Source of the DNA: a virus
Virus record (IMG/VR): IMGVR_UViG_3300000930_000011
Location: 1 to 24,381 of that record
DNA length: 24,381 nt
Direction: 5' to 3' (one strand)
Under the pieces are notes generated by a model, which was not told where the DNA came from, did no database searches, and saw only the letters and a program-made list of their open reading frames with translations. The first letter of the stretch is position 1, and the number at the start of each line of letters is the position of its first letter. Made by a program: the position numbers and the translations under genes. Of this stretch, positions 1-6,308 are shown one piece after another.

Positions 1-39
1 ACCTTTAAATAACCCTTTTTTTGCCGATATCTTACATTC

Positions 40-57
40 ATGTCATAGGGGTGACAT
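40..57. repeat. Inverted repeat ATGTCA / TGACAT
   Basis: Two perfect 6-base arms (40-45 and 52-57) are separated by six bases (TAGGGG). This has the size and symmetry of an operator for a dimeric DNA-binding protein, but no protein can be assigned to it. Confidence 0.45.
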
Positions 58-128
58 CGTGTCAGAGATTCGCTGAAAAAGCCCTATAAGAACCTTTCTA
101 AAAAAGGGGCGCGGCGATAGGTTTATAT

Positions 129-143
129 AGGGGGCTGCCCCCT
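129..143. repeat. G/C hairpin next to a TATA-like box
   Basis: GGGGG (130-134) and CCCCC (138-142) can pair around a 3-base CTG loop, with A129-T143 extending the stem. The TATA-like GTTTATATA lies immediately to the left (121-129). A hairpin this close would sit between TATA box and transcription start, so it may be a binding site rather than an RNA structure. Confidence 0.4.
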
Positions 144-181
144 GCGCTTTCCATACCAAATTGTAAATCCTCAAACCTTTA

Positions 182-197
182 GTTAGGCTGGACTAAC
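182..197. repeat. Short inverted repeat GTTAG / CTAAC
   Basis: Perfect 5-base arms (182-186, 193-197) flank a 6-base loop GCTGGA. It is short enough to arise by chance. It is listed because it lies among three other inverted repeats. Confidence 0.3.
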
Positions 198-252
198 GGG
201 GGATCGTGTTTTGCGGTACATTTTCAAAACAAAGAAATATATTATTGTAATC

Positions 253-297
253 CGGGTTCACCACTTTAGGCGTAAAATCGGGAAAATGGTGCACCCG
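253..297. repeat. Long imperfect inverted repeat, 13 of 15 pairs
   Basis: The arms at 253-267 and 283-297 pair at 13 of 15 positions (mismatches at 258/292 and 264/286) around a 15-base loop. This is the most substantial palindrome in the non-coding leader. It ends about 35 bases before the TATA box of the first gene. It could be an operator, an origin element or an RNA hairpin. Confidence 0.55.
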
Positions 298-332
298 CAA
301 TACAAAAAAAATAATAGTGACTTTACAGAAAC

Positions 333-340
333 ACTTATAT
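333..340 (+). promoter_or_regulatory. TATA-type promoter of the 38-aa zinc-ribbon gene
   Basis: CTTATATC-type box beginning about 30 bases before the ATG at 363. At this spacing archaeal TBP/TFB transcription would start at or next to the ATG and give a leaderless mRNA. Confidence 0.6.
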
Positions 341-362
341 CCTTAACATTGTATCTATAATT

Positions 363-479
363 ATGTCTAATTTGAAAACAATATCTGATTCTCGGGGATT
401 GTGTCACAAATGTTACGCATCAAACGTATTTGTATCGGTAGTCGAGGGACTGACCGTATGCGTGGATTGTGGCAACTGA
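363..479 (+). CDS. 38-aa zinc-ribbon protein
   Basis: A very small protein with one zinc ribbon: CxxC at residues 14-17 (CHKC) and CxxC at 33-36 (CVDC). The four cysteines should bind one zinc ion. The start is supported by a TATA box 30 bases upstream. The stop overlaps the next start as TGATG, in another frame, so translation is probably coupled. Its ribbon resembles both ribbons of the next protein in cysteine spacing and in the central Leu-Thr-Val, suggesting that the two genes come from duplication. Its function is unknown. Such lone ribbons in archaeal viruses often belong to nucleic-acid-binding or transcription-modulating proteins, but that is inference here. Confidence 0.7.
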   Translation: MSNLKTISDSRGLCHKCYASNVFVSVVEGLTVCVDCGN

Positions 480-841
480 TGTCCAACGAGCAAAGCAGAA
501 AGATATATTCCAGAACCAAGAAGAGACTTTTAATTCTAAAGGATAGAAAATGTGATACGTGTGAGGAATCACGCACAAAGGCACTCACGGTGGAGAAATC
601 CGGCGGGGTGTCTTGCTGGAACTGCAAGGCTGCCGGCAAGCACAGAAGATACATGGTGCACAATCTGGAACCTCACATAAATACCAAGCGCAGATGGGCT
701 AAGATCAGGGTTCTGGGGACTGTGTGTAACACCTGCCAAGAGACAAGACGAATGGCTTTGGATGTCATAACAAGGGACGGAGTAAAACTGTTACGGTGTA
801 AAAATTGTCTTAGAGAGAGCATAGCACGCAGGTACGACTAA
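479..841 (+). CDS. 120-aa protein with two zinc ribbons
   Basis: Two tandem zinc ribbons: CxxC pairs at residues 25/28 with 46/49, and 83/86 with 107/110. The linkers and tail are rich in Arg and Lys, which suits nucleic-acid binding. A longer open frame begins at 401, but the ATG at 479 is preferred because it overlaps the stop of the 38-aa ribbon gene (TGATG) and because bases 401-478 are already used in another frame by that gene. Together the two genes encode three ribbons of one type. It is probably co-transcribed from the promoter at 333. No enzyme domain is visible and no specific function can be named. Confidence 0.7.
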   Translation: MSNEQSRKIYSRTKKRLLILKDRKCDTCEESRTKALTVEKSGGVSCWNCKAAGKHRRYMVHNLEPHINTKRRWAKIRVLGTVCNTCQETRRMALDVITRDGVKLLRCKNCLRESIARRYD

Positions 842-864
842 ATTAAGCTCTTTAATTTAACAAC

Positions 865-873
865 GTTTATATA
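865..873 (+). promoter_or_regulatory. TATA-type promoter (GTTTATATA)
   Basis: A good archaeal TATA box about 30 bases before the ATG at 896, predicting a leaderless transcript. Confidence 0.7.
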
Positions 874-895
874 TGGGATATGATATTATATTGTA

Positions 896-1225
896 ATGAC
901 CAACATATCAGAATTTGAAACAACAAGCAATTCTATCAGTCTTGCAAAAATAGATGGCAAATCATTTACAATTGTAAGCGTTGAGAAATCAGATTACGAA
1001 GAAGGTTCAGGCGACGATAGAGTTAGCACCGCAGGTGTTAAAATTACCGTAGCGGAAGACTTTGACGGAATCAATATTCTTCACACGACTAGAACGGCTG
1101 TAGTTTCAAAACTAACATCAGAAGCAGTTTTGGAGGCATTGAAAACAGGATCAATCGGTCCCGTAAAATGTGTCAAAGCCAAATCCGGCAACGGAAAGGA
1201 CTACTTCAAACTAGTTGACGCGTAA
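896..1225 (+). CDS. 109-aa protein, possibly OB-fold-like
   Basis: An acidic single-domain protein without cysteine motifs except one Cys near the end. The pattern of short alternating hydrophobic strands, a conserved-looking HTTRTAVVSKL segment in the middle and a C-terminal KSGNGKDYFKLVDA strand recalls small phage single-strand-DNA-binding or other OB-like proteins. That is a resemblance of pattern, not a recognised family. It has its own TATA box 30 bases upstream and a T-rich terminator just after the stop, so it looks like a single-gene transcription unit and may be well expressed. Confidence 0.65.
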   Translation: MTNISEFETTSNSISLAKIDGKSFTIVSVEKSDYEEGSGDDRVSTAGVKITVAEDFDGINILHTTRTAVVSKLTSEAVLEALKTGSIGPVKCVKAKSGNGKDYFKLVDA

Positions 1226-1228
1226 GCG

Positions 1229-1247
1229 TTTTCTTTTTTTCTTTTTA
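1229..1247 (+). terminator. T-rich transcription terminator
   Basis: A run of nearly all T residues directly after the stop at 1225, with no clear hairpin. Archaeal RNA polymerase terminates on such T tracts. It separates the 109-aa gene from the next promoter. Confidence 0.6.
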
Positions 1248-1254
1248 TTATACA

Positions 1255-1263
1255 TTTATATAA
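1255..1263 (+). promoter_or_regulatory. TATA-type promoter (TTTATATAA)
   Basis: TATA box 30 bases before the ATG at 1285. Confidence 0.65.
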
Positions 1264-1284
1264 CGTTATCACTATTATCATATT

Positions 1285-1422
1285 ATGAGATGTAAAATAT
1301 GCTTCATTGTTCAAAGAGGTTCTTTGTCCAAGAAAAGACACTGTTGGGTTACAAATCAACAATGTCCAACCTGTCACTATCTGGGTGACAAAAATATGCG
1401 TAGAGTAAAAACCTGCGCGTAA
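1285..1422 (+). CDS. 45-aa cysteine-rich zinc-binding protein
   Basis: The translation begins MRCKICFIV and has six cysteines: 3, 6, 20, 27, 30 and 44. C3/C6 and C27/C30 form two CxxC knuckles that could bind one zinc. It is very basic. The start is supported by a TATA box 30 bases upstream, and the stop codon at 1420-1422 abuts the next promoter motif (TACTTCT at 1423). No function can be given beyond likely zinc binding. Confidence 0.6.
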   Translation: MRCKICFIVQRGSLSKKRHCWVTNQQCPTCHYLGDKNMRRVKTCA

Positions 1423-1437
1423 TACTTCTTTATATTA
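1423..1437 (+). promoter_or_regulatory. TACTTCT-type promoter
   Basis: TACTTCTTTATATTA begins 34 bases before the ATG at 1457. It combines the recurring TACTTCT 7-mer with a TATA-like segment. This is one of nine copies in the window. Confidence 0.65.
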
Positions 1438-1456
1438 TTGTACCCGTTAGTATAAC

Positions 1457-1642
1457 ATGAAATGTCCCATATGCAGTTGCAAGGTACTTAACAATTCAGA
1501 CTATTCGGTTCATATGAACCTGTCACACAGGGGACAGTCATACGAGCAGATTTCCTCATATGAAACCAAGGATATAAATAGGGAGACAGGTAAGAAGAAC
1601 AATGAGTCAAGAAAAACAAATGTACGTTCTAAAGTGGACTAA
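1457..1642 (+). CDS. 61-aa C2H2-type zinc-finger protein
   Basis: A classical C2H2 spacing is visible at the N terminus: C3-x2-C6, then H19-x4-H24. The rest is hydrophilic and basic (many K, R, N, S). It is a probable DNA-binding or protein-binding finger. The start fits the TACTTCT promoter 34 bases upstream. The 3' end overlaps the next small gene, which starts at 1602 in another frame. A second one-finger protein of this type lies between the terminase genes (4142-4252). Confidence 0.7.
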   Translation: MKCPICSCKVLNNSDYSVHMNLSHRGQSYEQISSYETKDINRETGKKNNESRKTNVRSKVD

Positions 1643-1754
1643 CTCTTTGGGATTAGAATTAAAACTGACACATCAATTTGTTGAGGATGTGTACAAGTTC
1701 GGTGAACTGTTATTAAGCGAAGGCAAGGAAATAACTATATGCCGGATGGATTAG
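1602..1754 (+). CDS. 50-aa hypothetical protein
   Basis: A short frame that begins MSQEKQMYVLKW inside the 3' end of the zinc-finger gene and ends 16 bases inside the nuclease gene. Without it, 1643-1738 would be an unexplained gap in a tightly packed block, and no promoter is seen there. The sequence has alternating hydrophobic residues (YVLKW, LGLELKLTHQF) consistent with a small folded domain. No family is recognised. The call rests mainly on position and overlap. Confidence 0.5.
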   Translation: MSQEKQMYVLKWTNSLGLELKLTHQFVEDVYKFGELLLSEGKEITICRMD

Positions 1755-2434
1755 ATTACAGTGACACAGAAGATGTCATTGATTCGCTTTATGAGCAATC
1801 CATTATTGCTAAATGTGCTGACGAGCCTCGGCGCAAGTCAATCCACGTTTCAGATCTTACGTCTGAGTGCATGAGAAAGGCATGGTACAGGCTTAACGAC
1901 CATGCGGTCGATCTGAGAGACTTTAAGAAATCACTGCCGTTGGTACACGGTACCGCGTTGCACGAGGTATGCAATCTTGGCGGCGTAGAGCACGAACTGT
2001 CGATGTTCTGTAACATCAAGAAGGGCAGGATGAAGGAGGATGCCGACAGTCTGTATGACTGTGTAAAGGGATCCATGGACGACTTGGTAGAGATAGATGA
2101 CGAGTTGATCATCTGCGACAAAAAGACCACAAAGAAATCCATACCTAGGGAGGTGCCTGACAACTACAAGGCACAGATGAACATATACAAACTGTTATAC
2201 TATATTGCGACAGGAGTGGAGATAGAAAGGGCTTGCATAGTATACATAGACAAGTCATCCGCTTGGGAACGACACAAGGCAAGATGTTTCGATTTGAAGC
2301 CGATAGACGAGATACGCAAGTTTGTCCTTGACAAATTGAAGGTGCTTGACGTTGAGACTCCGCCGCCTAAGGTGGTAACGTTTTTGTGTCCTTGGTGCAG
2401 CTACTATACCGAGTGCAATCCTAACGGATATTAA
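1739..2434 (+). CDS. Cas4/RecB-like PD-(D/E)XK nuclease
   Basis: 231 aa with the hallmarks of the Cas4/AddB group of RecB-like nucleases. Visible motifs are a Cys in SECMRKAWYR (C44), the HGTALHE helix with H70/H75, the acidic residue in GSMDDLVE (D114), the DxK of IICDKKT (D127, K129), and QxxxY (Q146, Y150). A C-terminal CPWC plus a third Cys (C217, C220, C226) together with C44 would hold a 4Fe-4S cluster, as in Cas4. The expected activity is metal-dependent cleavage of DNA ends or single strands in viral replication, recombination or genome processing. No Cas1, Cas2 or CRISPR array is nearby, so a role in spacer acquisition is not supported. Lone Cas4-like nucleases are common in archaeal viruses. 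Confidence 0.85.
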   Translation: MPDGLDYSDTEDVIDSLYEQSIIAKCADEPRRKSIHVSDLTSECMRKAWYRLNDHAVDLRDFKKSLPLVHGTALHEVCNLGGVEHELSMFCNIKKGRMKEDADSLYDCVKGSMDDLVEIDDELIICDKKTTKKSIPREVPDNYKAQMNIYKLLYYIATGVEIERACIVYIDKSSAWERHKARCFDLKPIDEIRKFVLDKLKVLDVETPPPKVVTFLCPWCSYYTECNPNGY

Positions 2435-2455
2435 AACCTTACTCTTTAACTGAAC

Positions 2456-2465
2456 GTATATATAT
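2456..2465 (+). promoter_or_regulatory. TATA-type promoter (GTATATATAT)
   Basis: TATA box about 30 bases before the ATG at 2487; it probably drives both the cyclotransferase-like and glycosyltransferase genes. Confidence 0.65.
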
Positions 2466-2486
2466 GGCATATGTGTCAATACAATC

Positions 2487-2792
2487 ATGAAGAAACTATT
2501 TGTATACGGACTGTTAAAGGAAAAAGACATACAGAGAAGACTGTTCAAGCGTGAAGTACGACAGCACTCATACATGATAGAGGGATACGCGATATCTGAC
2601 ACGTTGGTAGTTGACCGATATAAGACGATAGAGTTTGACTCTGACGAGTATACGGAGGGAATACTGTTGCATTTGGAAGACAGCGAGTTGGAAATCACTG
2701 ACAAGTTTGAGGGCGTATCGTACGGACTGTACAGACGCATAGACATAGGAAACGACGTACAGGCATACATACACGACGGTGACTGGAAATGA
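2487..2792 (+). CDS. Gamma-glutamylcyclotransferase-like (AIG2/GGCT) protein
   Basis: 101 aa, the usual size of small AIG2-like/GGCT domains. Family signatures are the N-terminal LFVYGLLK loop that forms the substrate pocket, the EGYAISD strand, the TEGILLHLED segment, and the DKFEG...YRR region whose Glu (E75) lies where the family's catalytic acid is expected. Family members cyclise gamma-glutamyl peptides or gamma-glutamylamines to 5-oxoproline; the substrate here is unknown. The last codons overlap the glycosyltransferase start as ATGA, so the two are translated together. That pairing hints at a joint role in modifying a virion or host molecule, but this is inference. Confidence 0.8.
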   Translation: MKKLFVYGLLKEKDIQRRLFKREVRQHSYMIEGYAISDTLVVDRYKTIEFDSDEYTEGILLHLEDSELEITDKFEGVSYGLYRRIDIGNDVQAYIHDGDWK

Positions 2793-3577
2793 AGATACTC
2801 CACGTTGGCAACCCTTCCGGCATAGCGTCCATAATGGCAAACATGTGCACCAAGCTCGGACATGAGAGCGTGGTAATAACTGACGATGTGGAGGAATGGG
2901 ATCACGGGGAATACTATGGAAACATGGCAACGTGTTCCTCAAGCGGGATATTGAAGAAGATAATCAGTCATACCGAGCAGAACTATGATCACATAGTATA
3001 TCATGACAGGTATGACGTGGCGTCCGATCTGGACTACCTGCACATACCGTCGTCGTTCATGTTTCATGACAACATGCTGAGACTGGATCCCGAGATGTAC
3101 ATGCACGTTGACAATCTGGAATCCATAGACAATCTGTTTGTAATAAGTCAGGATCTATTAAAGTACGCGCATACGGCAATACTCTTGCCTACTCCCGTGG
3201 ACTTGGATCTGTTCAAGGCATACAACTCCGAGGACAGGCTTGAGATGGCAGTATGTCTTACGAGGAAATGCTATATCAGAACCGCAAACGAGCTTACAAA
3301 GGACTTGGATCCGATGGTGCTTGTAACGGACAAGATGGACAACAGAAAGCGGTACAAGGACATGCCGGAATTCCTTAACGGTTTCAAATACTATCATGAT
3401 ATAAAGTTTCAGGCGACTGATCCGCCAATGGTACTGCCGGAGTTTACGCAGACCGGATTACAGGCGCTTGCCTGCGGAGTGGCGGTATGCAACAACGGCA
3501 TATGGTTCTACAAGTTCCCCATGGTTCACTCTGACGAGTGGGTATGTAAGGAGTTTATAAGCGTTCTGCTTGAATAA
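2789..3577 (+). CDS. GT-B-fold glycosyltransferase-like protein
   Basis: 262 aa. It begins MKILHVGNPSGIASIMANM, a nucleotide-binding first strand and glycine turn as in GT4-type glycosyltransferases. Further on come VVITDD, a middle ILLPTPVDLDLF segment (the 'PnGVD.. F' linker between the two Rossmann halves) and a C-terminal TGLQALACGVAV helix (about residues 221-232), which matches the donor-binding EA.A.G.PV region except that the usual acidic residue appears as Q. It is short for the family (usually 350-400 aa), so the C-terminal half is reduced. It probably transfers a sugar to a viral or host surface component or to DNA. Acceptor and activity are not evident. Confidence 0.75.
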   Translation: MKILHVGNPSGIASIMANMCTKLGHESVVITDDVEEWDHGEYYGNMATCSSSGILKKIISHTEQNYDHIVYHDRYDVASDLDYLHIPSSFMFHDNMLRLDPEMYMHVDNLESIDNLFVISQDLLKYAHTAILLPTPVDLDLFKAYNSEDRLEMAVCLTRKCYIRTANELTKDLDPMVLVTDKMDNRKRYKDMPEFLNGFKYYHDIKFQATDPPMVLPEFTQTGLQALACGVAVCNNGIWFYKFPMVHSDEWVCKEFISVLLE

Positions 3578-3582
3578 ATTTC

Positions 3583-4164
3583 ATGGTCAAGGGTAAGAGA
3601 GGAAACAAGGCACGACCTACGAAGGATCTTTCGGAGATGAAGAACATACTGAGGATCATGTGGATTTTTCAGGGATTTTCGGTAAGAAAGATGAGCAGGG
3701 TATTCAATGACAATTCCGACTATGTGGCAAAGTACGGAACGGTATCGGTTTCTTCCGTAACGTCTTATGTCAAGGAGTTCAGAAGGGACGCCGAGAAGTG
3801 GTATGACGAGGATGCCGTGGAAAAGTATGCCGCGGAGTTTGTCAGAAAGCAGCATACCATAGACGAGCAGGTTGACAGGATAGACGACGTACAGCGTCTT
3901 ATAGACACGTCCGATCCCAAGGAGCGAGAGATGTTTCTAAAGTTTGAGATGGCAAAGCATACGCTGCATCAGGATCAGATAAAGATGATGTCAGAGATAG
4001 AGCTGGTACTTCATATTAAACGACTTAACAAGGAACGCAGGATAAAGAACGAGACTATAATCGCCCTGCCTGACGAGAACAAGGACAAGTTGATAGCAAA
4101 AAGAAGAGGGTATTTAAACGTGAACACGGTAGAGGAATCAGATGGCGATAAATCAATCAGTTGA
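3583..4164 (+). CDS. Putative terminase small subunit
   Basis: 193 aa. The N-terminal ~70 residues look like a helix-turn-helix (FQGFSVRKMSRVF followed by VSVSSVTSYVKEFRR), preceded by a basic tail. The rest is a long charged helical region (VRKQHTIDEQ ... EMAKHTLHQDQIKMMSEIEL) able to oligomerise. An N-terminal HTH followed by an oligomerising helical region, directly upstream of the large terminase, is the standard layout of small terminases, which bind the packaging site and hand DNA to the motor. The assignment is mainly by position and architecture; a transcription regulator is the alternative. Confidence 0.6.
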   Translation: MVKGKRGNKARPTKDLSEMKNILRIMWIFQGFSVRKMSRVFNDNSDYVAKYGTVSVSSVTSYVKEFRRDAEKWYDEDAVEKYAAEFVRKQHTIDEQVDRIDDVQRLIDTSDPKEREMFLKFEMAKHTLHQDQIKMMSEIELVLHIKRLNKERRIKNETIIALPDENKDKLIAKRRGYLNVNTVEESDGDKSIS

Positions 4165-4252
4165 ATGTACCAGATGTGGCACAAGCGTCATAGGCGGAAA
4201 GCTTATGATGAAACTGCACATGAAGAGACATTCCAGCAAGCAAGAGGACTAG
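4142..4252 (+). CDS. 36-aa C2H2 zinc-finger protein between the terminase genes
   Basis: The translation begins MAINQSVECTRC and contains a complete single finger: C9-x2-C12, H26-x3-H30. It overlaps the putative small terminase by 23 bases in another frame and stops one base before the large terminase ATG (4254). A GAGG-type ribosome-binding sequence lies just upstream. It could be an accessory of packaging, such as a DNA-recognition finger, or a regulator. It is too short for any family assignment beyond the finger itself. Confidence 0.6.
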   Translation: MAINQSVECTRCGTSVIGGKLMMKLHMKRHSSKQED

Positions 4253-4253
4253 C

Positions 4254-5699
4254 ATGACAAAGGGATTTGTCTCCGAGGAGACTAAGAGATTCATAAACGT
4301 AGAGGGCAAGGTGGTAGAGAAAAAGATATACCCCGAGAACTTTTGGTGTTACAACCCTCTGTCCGAAGACGAGTCATGCTGTTTCTGGCATTACATATTC
4401 TATCCAAATGGCGGTCCCGAAAGGGACGGCATATTTCATCCATGCTACAGGTACGAGCAGGAGATACTTGAGTATCTGGATCAGGGAAAGCTTGATTCGG
4501 CAAAGAAGATGATATGCGTCTACAAGGCGACCGGACTGGGACTTACCGAACTTATACTTATGTGGATTCTGCACAGGGCTGCAACGGATCCGTTCTTCCA
4601 GCAGAACGAGGACGTCGTAATATTTACGGGACCGAACATCGAGCTGGCAAAGAAACTCATCGAGAGAATAAAGCAGTTTGCAAACGAGAGGGTTGAGTAC
4701 GAGGATCACGGAATGTATAAGATTCAGATAGGCAAGGCGAACATACAGGTGTACCCGTCAAACAACATCGATGCCGTCAGGGGAATACCTAGGGTGTCCT
4801 GCGTGTTTGGCGACGAGGCTGCGTTCTTTACGGGACTGAAGGACGACAAGCCTATCAGGACGGTAGGAGAGAGATACAGGGGAAAGTCTGACTCCTATGT
4901 CATATGGGTAAGTACCGCGGGAGACTTTGCGTCAGGATTCTTCTACGAGATCAAGGAAGAGCCGGATTCCATGTGCCAGTACAAGAGGTTCGAGATGTAC
5001 GAGGACAGGGGACTTGAGAAGGACATGGTCACGGGCACCTCGATCTTCTCGGACGACTATATTGACGAGGCTAGAAAACTGCCATCCTTCCCGCAGGAGT
5101 TTCAGGGAATATGGGGTGCAAACGTCGGAGACATATATTCCACGGAGGCATTGGACGAGATTACCGACATGGACTACGAGATAGACTATGAGCTTGGAAG
5201 CAAGAACAGGCTGGGTTTCTGTGATCCCGGATTCGGTACGTCCCAGTTCGGAATATGCATTACGGAGATGAGGGATAACATGCCTTACGTGATATATTCA
5301 AAGTCTTACAAGCGTCAGTCCGCAACTGCCATGGTCAAGGAACTGGGCAGGCTTGCCGACCTGTTTACCGTACGCAAGTGGGGATGTGACAAGGCAAACC
5401 CTGAGATCATCAAGGACATGCGTGAGACTCTGCACCTTAGCGTTACCGGAATTTCAAACAAGGAGTCAGGCAGAAAGATGACAGTTGACGCGGCTACGAA
5501 GGTGTCAAAGAAGAAGGTAAGAATTCATCCAAAATTTATGAATCTAAAGAAGCAGTTGATGACCATAGTGTTTGGAAAAAACGGTCAGCCTGCAAAGTCA
5601 AGGGACAATCCGTTTGATGAGGGTGATGCGTTTCAGGGAAACCTGTATCTTAGGTTCAGTGGTTCTGGGCACTTATCGATTCAATATGACACAGAATAG
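4254..5699 (+). CDS. terL: Terminase large subunit
   Basis: 481 aa, normal length. It is the ATPase-nuclease motor that packages DNA into the prohead. ATPase motifs: a P-loop variant KATGLGLTE (K91-E99) with the Lys at the front of the loop, as in several phage terminases; Walker B CVFGDEA (D187, E188); and coupling motif STAG (220-223). Nuclease (RNase H fold) acidic residues: D324 in GFCDPGFG, D379 in KWGCDKAN, and D455/D458 in NPFDEGDAF. It follows the putative small terminase and a 36-aa finger gene. Its 3' end overlaps by 44 bases the convergent gene on the minus strand. Confidence 0.95.
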   Translation: MTKGFVSEETKRFINVEGKVVEKKIYPENFWCYNPLSEDESCCFWHYIFYPNGGPERDGIFHPCYRYEQEILEYLDQGKLDSAKKMICVYKATGLGLTELILMWILHRAATDPFFQQNEDVVIFTGPNIELAKKLIERIKQFANERVEYEDHGMYKIQIGKANIQVYPSNNIDAVRGIPRVSCVFGDEAAFFTGLKDDKPIRTVGERYRGKSDSYVIWVSTAGDFASGFFYEIKEEPDSMCQYKRFEMYEDRGLEKDMVTGTSIFSDDYIDEARKLPSFPQEFQGIWGANVGDIYSTEALDEITDMDYEIDYELGSKNRLGFCDPGFGTSQFGICITEMRDNMPYVIYSKSYKRQSATAMVKELGRLADLFTVRKWGCDKANPEIIKDMRETLHLSVTGISNKESGRKMTVDAATKVSKKKVRIHPKFMNLKKQLMTIVFGKNGQPAKSRDNPFDEGDAFQGNLYLRFSGSGHLSIQYDTE

Positions 5700-5949
5700 A
5701 CACGTAGGCTCCTACGTTGACTCTCATCATGTCTACGCCCTGCTTTACCAAGTGATGTACCTGTTCGTTCTGTAGCATGTCCATCGTAAGTGCCTCGGCA
5801 TGCAGATGTATTGGAGATCTGTGAATCTCGTATATTCCATACTTTTCATAGTGATCCAAGGTCTTGGAAGGATGAACGTATTCAAACTGCCATCTGTCTT
5901 TCACCATTTCCATGGTCATTCCTGACTGCGGAGTGTGTATGGCAAGCAT
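5656..5949 (-). CDS. 97-aa hypothetical protein, minus strand
   Basis: The second gene of the leftward pair. It starts two bases after the stop of the nucleotide hydrolase-like gene and ends 44 bases inside the large terminase gene on the opposite strand. The protein is rich in His and Met (EIHRSPIHLHAEALTMDMLQNEQVHHLVKQG), with a mixed alpha/beta look and no recognised domain. Close coupling with the upstream gene suggests a shared nucleotide-metabolism role; that is inference only. Confidence 0.65.
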   Translation of the reverse strand: MLAIHTPQSGMTMEMVKDRWQFEYVHPSKTLDHYEKYGIYEIHRSPIHLHAEALTMDMLQNEQVHHLVKQGVDMMRVNVGAYVSILCHIESISAQNH

Positions 5950-5951
5950 GA

Positions 5952-6278
5952 CTATAGTCTATCTTCGTTGTATTTAAACCGTGTGTCATTTCCTATCTTG
6001 GACTCCACCTGATCTGACAGCATGGCTGCACATGACAGTACGTGATCGGTATGTCGCAATCCTGATTCAGGATCAAATTCTTCTCCGCCAATCCAAGCAA
6101 ACAGGTGTCTTAGCAGGGCGTTGTAGTGTCTGTCCCAGTCCAGTCCAACACCTGTCTTGTAGTTATAGGAGTCATATTTTATAGCCCCGTATGAAAGTGC
6201 CCTTGCCATTGCAAATACTGCATGTGGAGGACACAGTCCGATTTTAGGCTTTCCATCGTCATATTTTATACTTTCCAT
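5952..6278 (-). CDS. dATP/dGTP diphosphohydrolase-like (MazG-related, DUF5664-type) protein
   Basis: 108 aa. It matches the all-alpha domain known in many phages as the 'dATP/dGTP diphosphohydrolase N-terminal' family: KYDDGKPKIGLCPPHAVF, then ALSYGAIKYDSYN, then YNALLRHLFAWIGGEEFDPESG with the acidic metal-binding residues, and HTDHVLSCAAML. Members are thought to hydrolyse purine dNTPs and so adjust nucleotide pools or favour modified bases; which nucleotide is used here cannot be read. The domain stands alone. It is transcribed leftward, opposite to all other genes in the window, from a promoter in the 33-base gap shared with the gene at 6312. Confidence 0.75.
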   Translation of the reverse strand: MESIKYDDGKPKIGLCPPHAVFAMARALSYGAIKYDSYNYKTGVGLDWDRHYNALLRHLFAWIGGEEFDPESGLRHTDHVLSCAAMLSDQVESKIGNDTRFKYNEDRL

Positions 6279-6292
6279 ACTTCTTTATAATA
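6278..6292 (+). promoter_or_regulatory. TACTTCT-type promoter
   Basis: TACTTCTTTATAATA begins 34 bases before the ATG at 6312. Its first base is the first base of the divergent gene's start codon. Confidence 0.65.
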
Positions 6293-6300
6293 ATTCTGCA

Positions 6301-6308
6301 ATATAAAC
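6301..6308 (-). promoter_or_regulatory. Minus-strand TATA promoter (GTTTATAT)
   Basis: On the minus strand GTTTATAT begins 30 bases before the ATG at 6278. It shares the 33-base gap 6279-6311 with the plus-strand promoter at 6278. Confidence 0.65.

Larger units (their letters stand above)
1..362. other. Non-coding region with several inverted repeats
   Basis: No convincing gene is present in this 362-base stretch. It is locally G+C-richer than the genes that follow (around 105-150 and 195-215) and holds at least four short inverted repeats, listed separately. A TATA-like box (GTTTATATA, 121-129) points rightward but has no start codon at leaderless spacing, so it could drive a small RNA or be unused. 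The last 30 bases are the promoter of the first gene. An origin, a regulatory region or a non-coding RNA are all possible; the sequence does not decide. Confidence 0.6.

Noticed and set aside
1-41. Minus-strand gene start at 41 (MNVRYRQKKG...) running off the left edge
   Set aside because: Only about 13 codons are visible and no TATA box sits at leaderless spacing, so it cannot be supported.
251-297. tRNA-like sequence (GGGTTCACC resembling a T-loop)
   Set aside because: No acceptor, D or anticodon stems can be drawn around it. The segment is better explained as an inverted repeat.
401-478. Longer N terminus for the two-ribbon protein starting at 401
   Set aside because: These bases encode the 38-aa zinc ribbon in another frame, and the ATG at 479 overlaps its stop. 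The extra residues have no promoter at the right distance.
1739-2434. Cas4-like nuclease as part of a CRISPR system
   Set aside because: No array repeats, Cas1, Cas2 or effector genes are present. The protein fits a viral replication or recombination nuclease.
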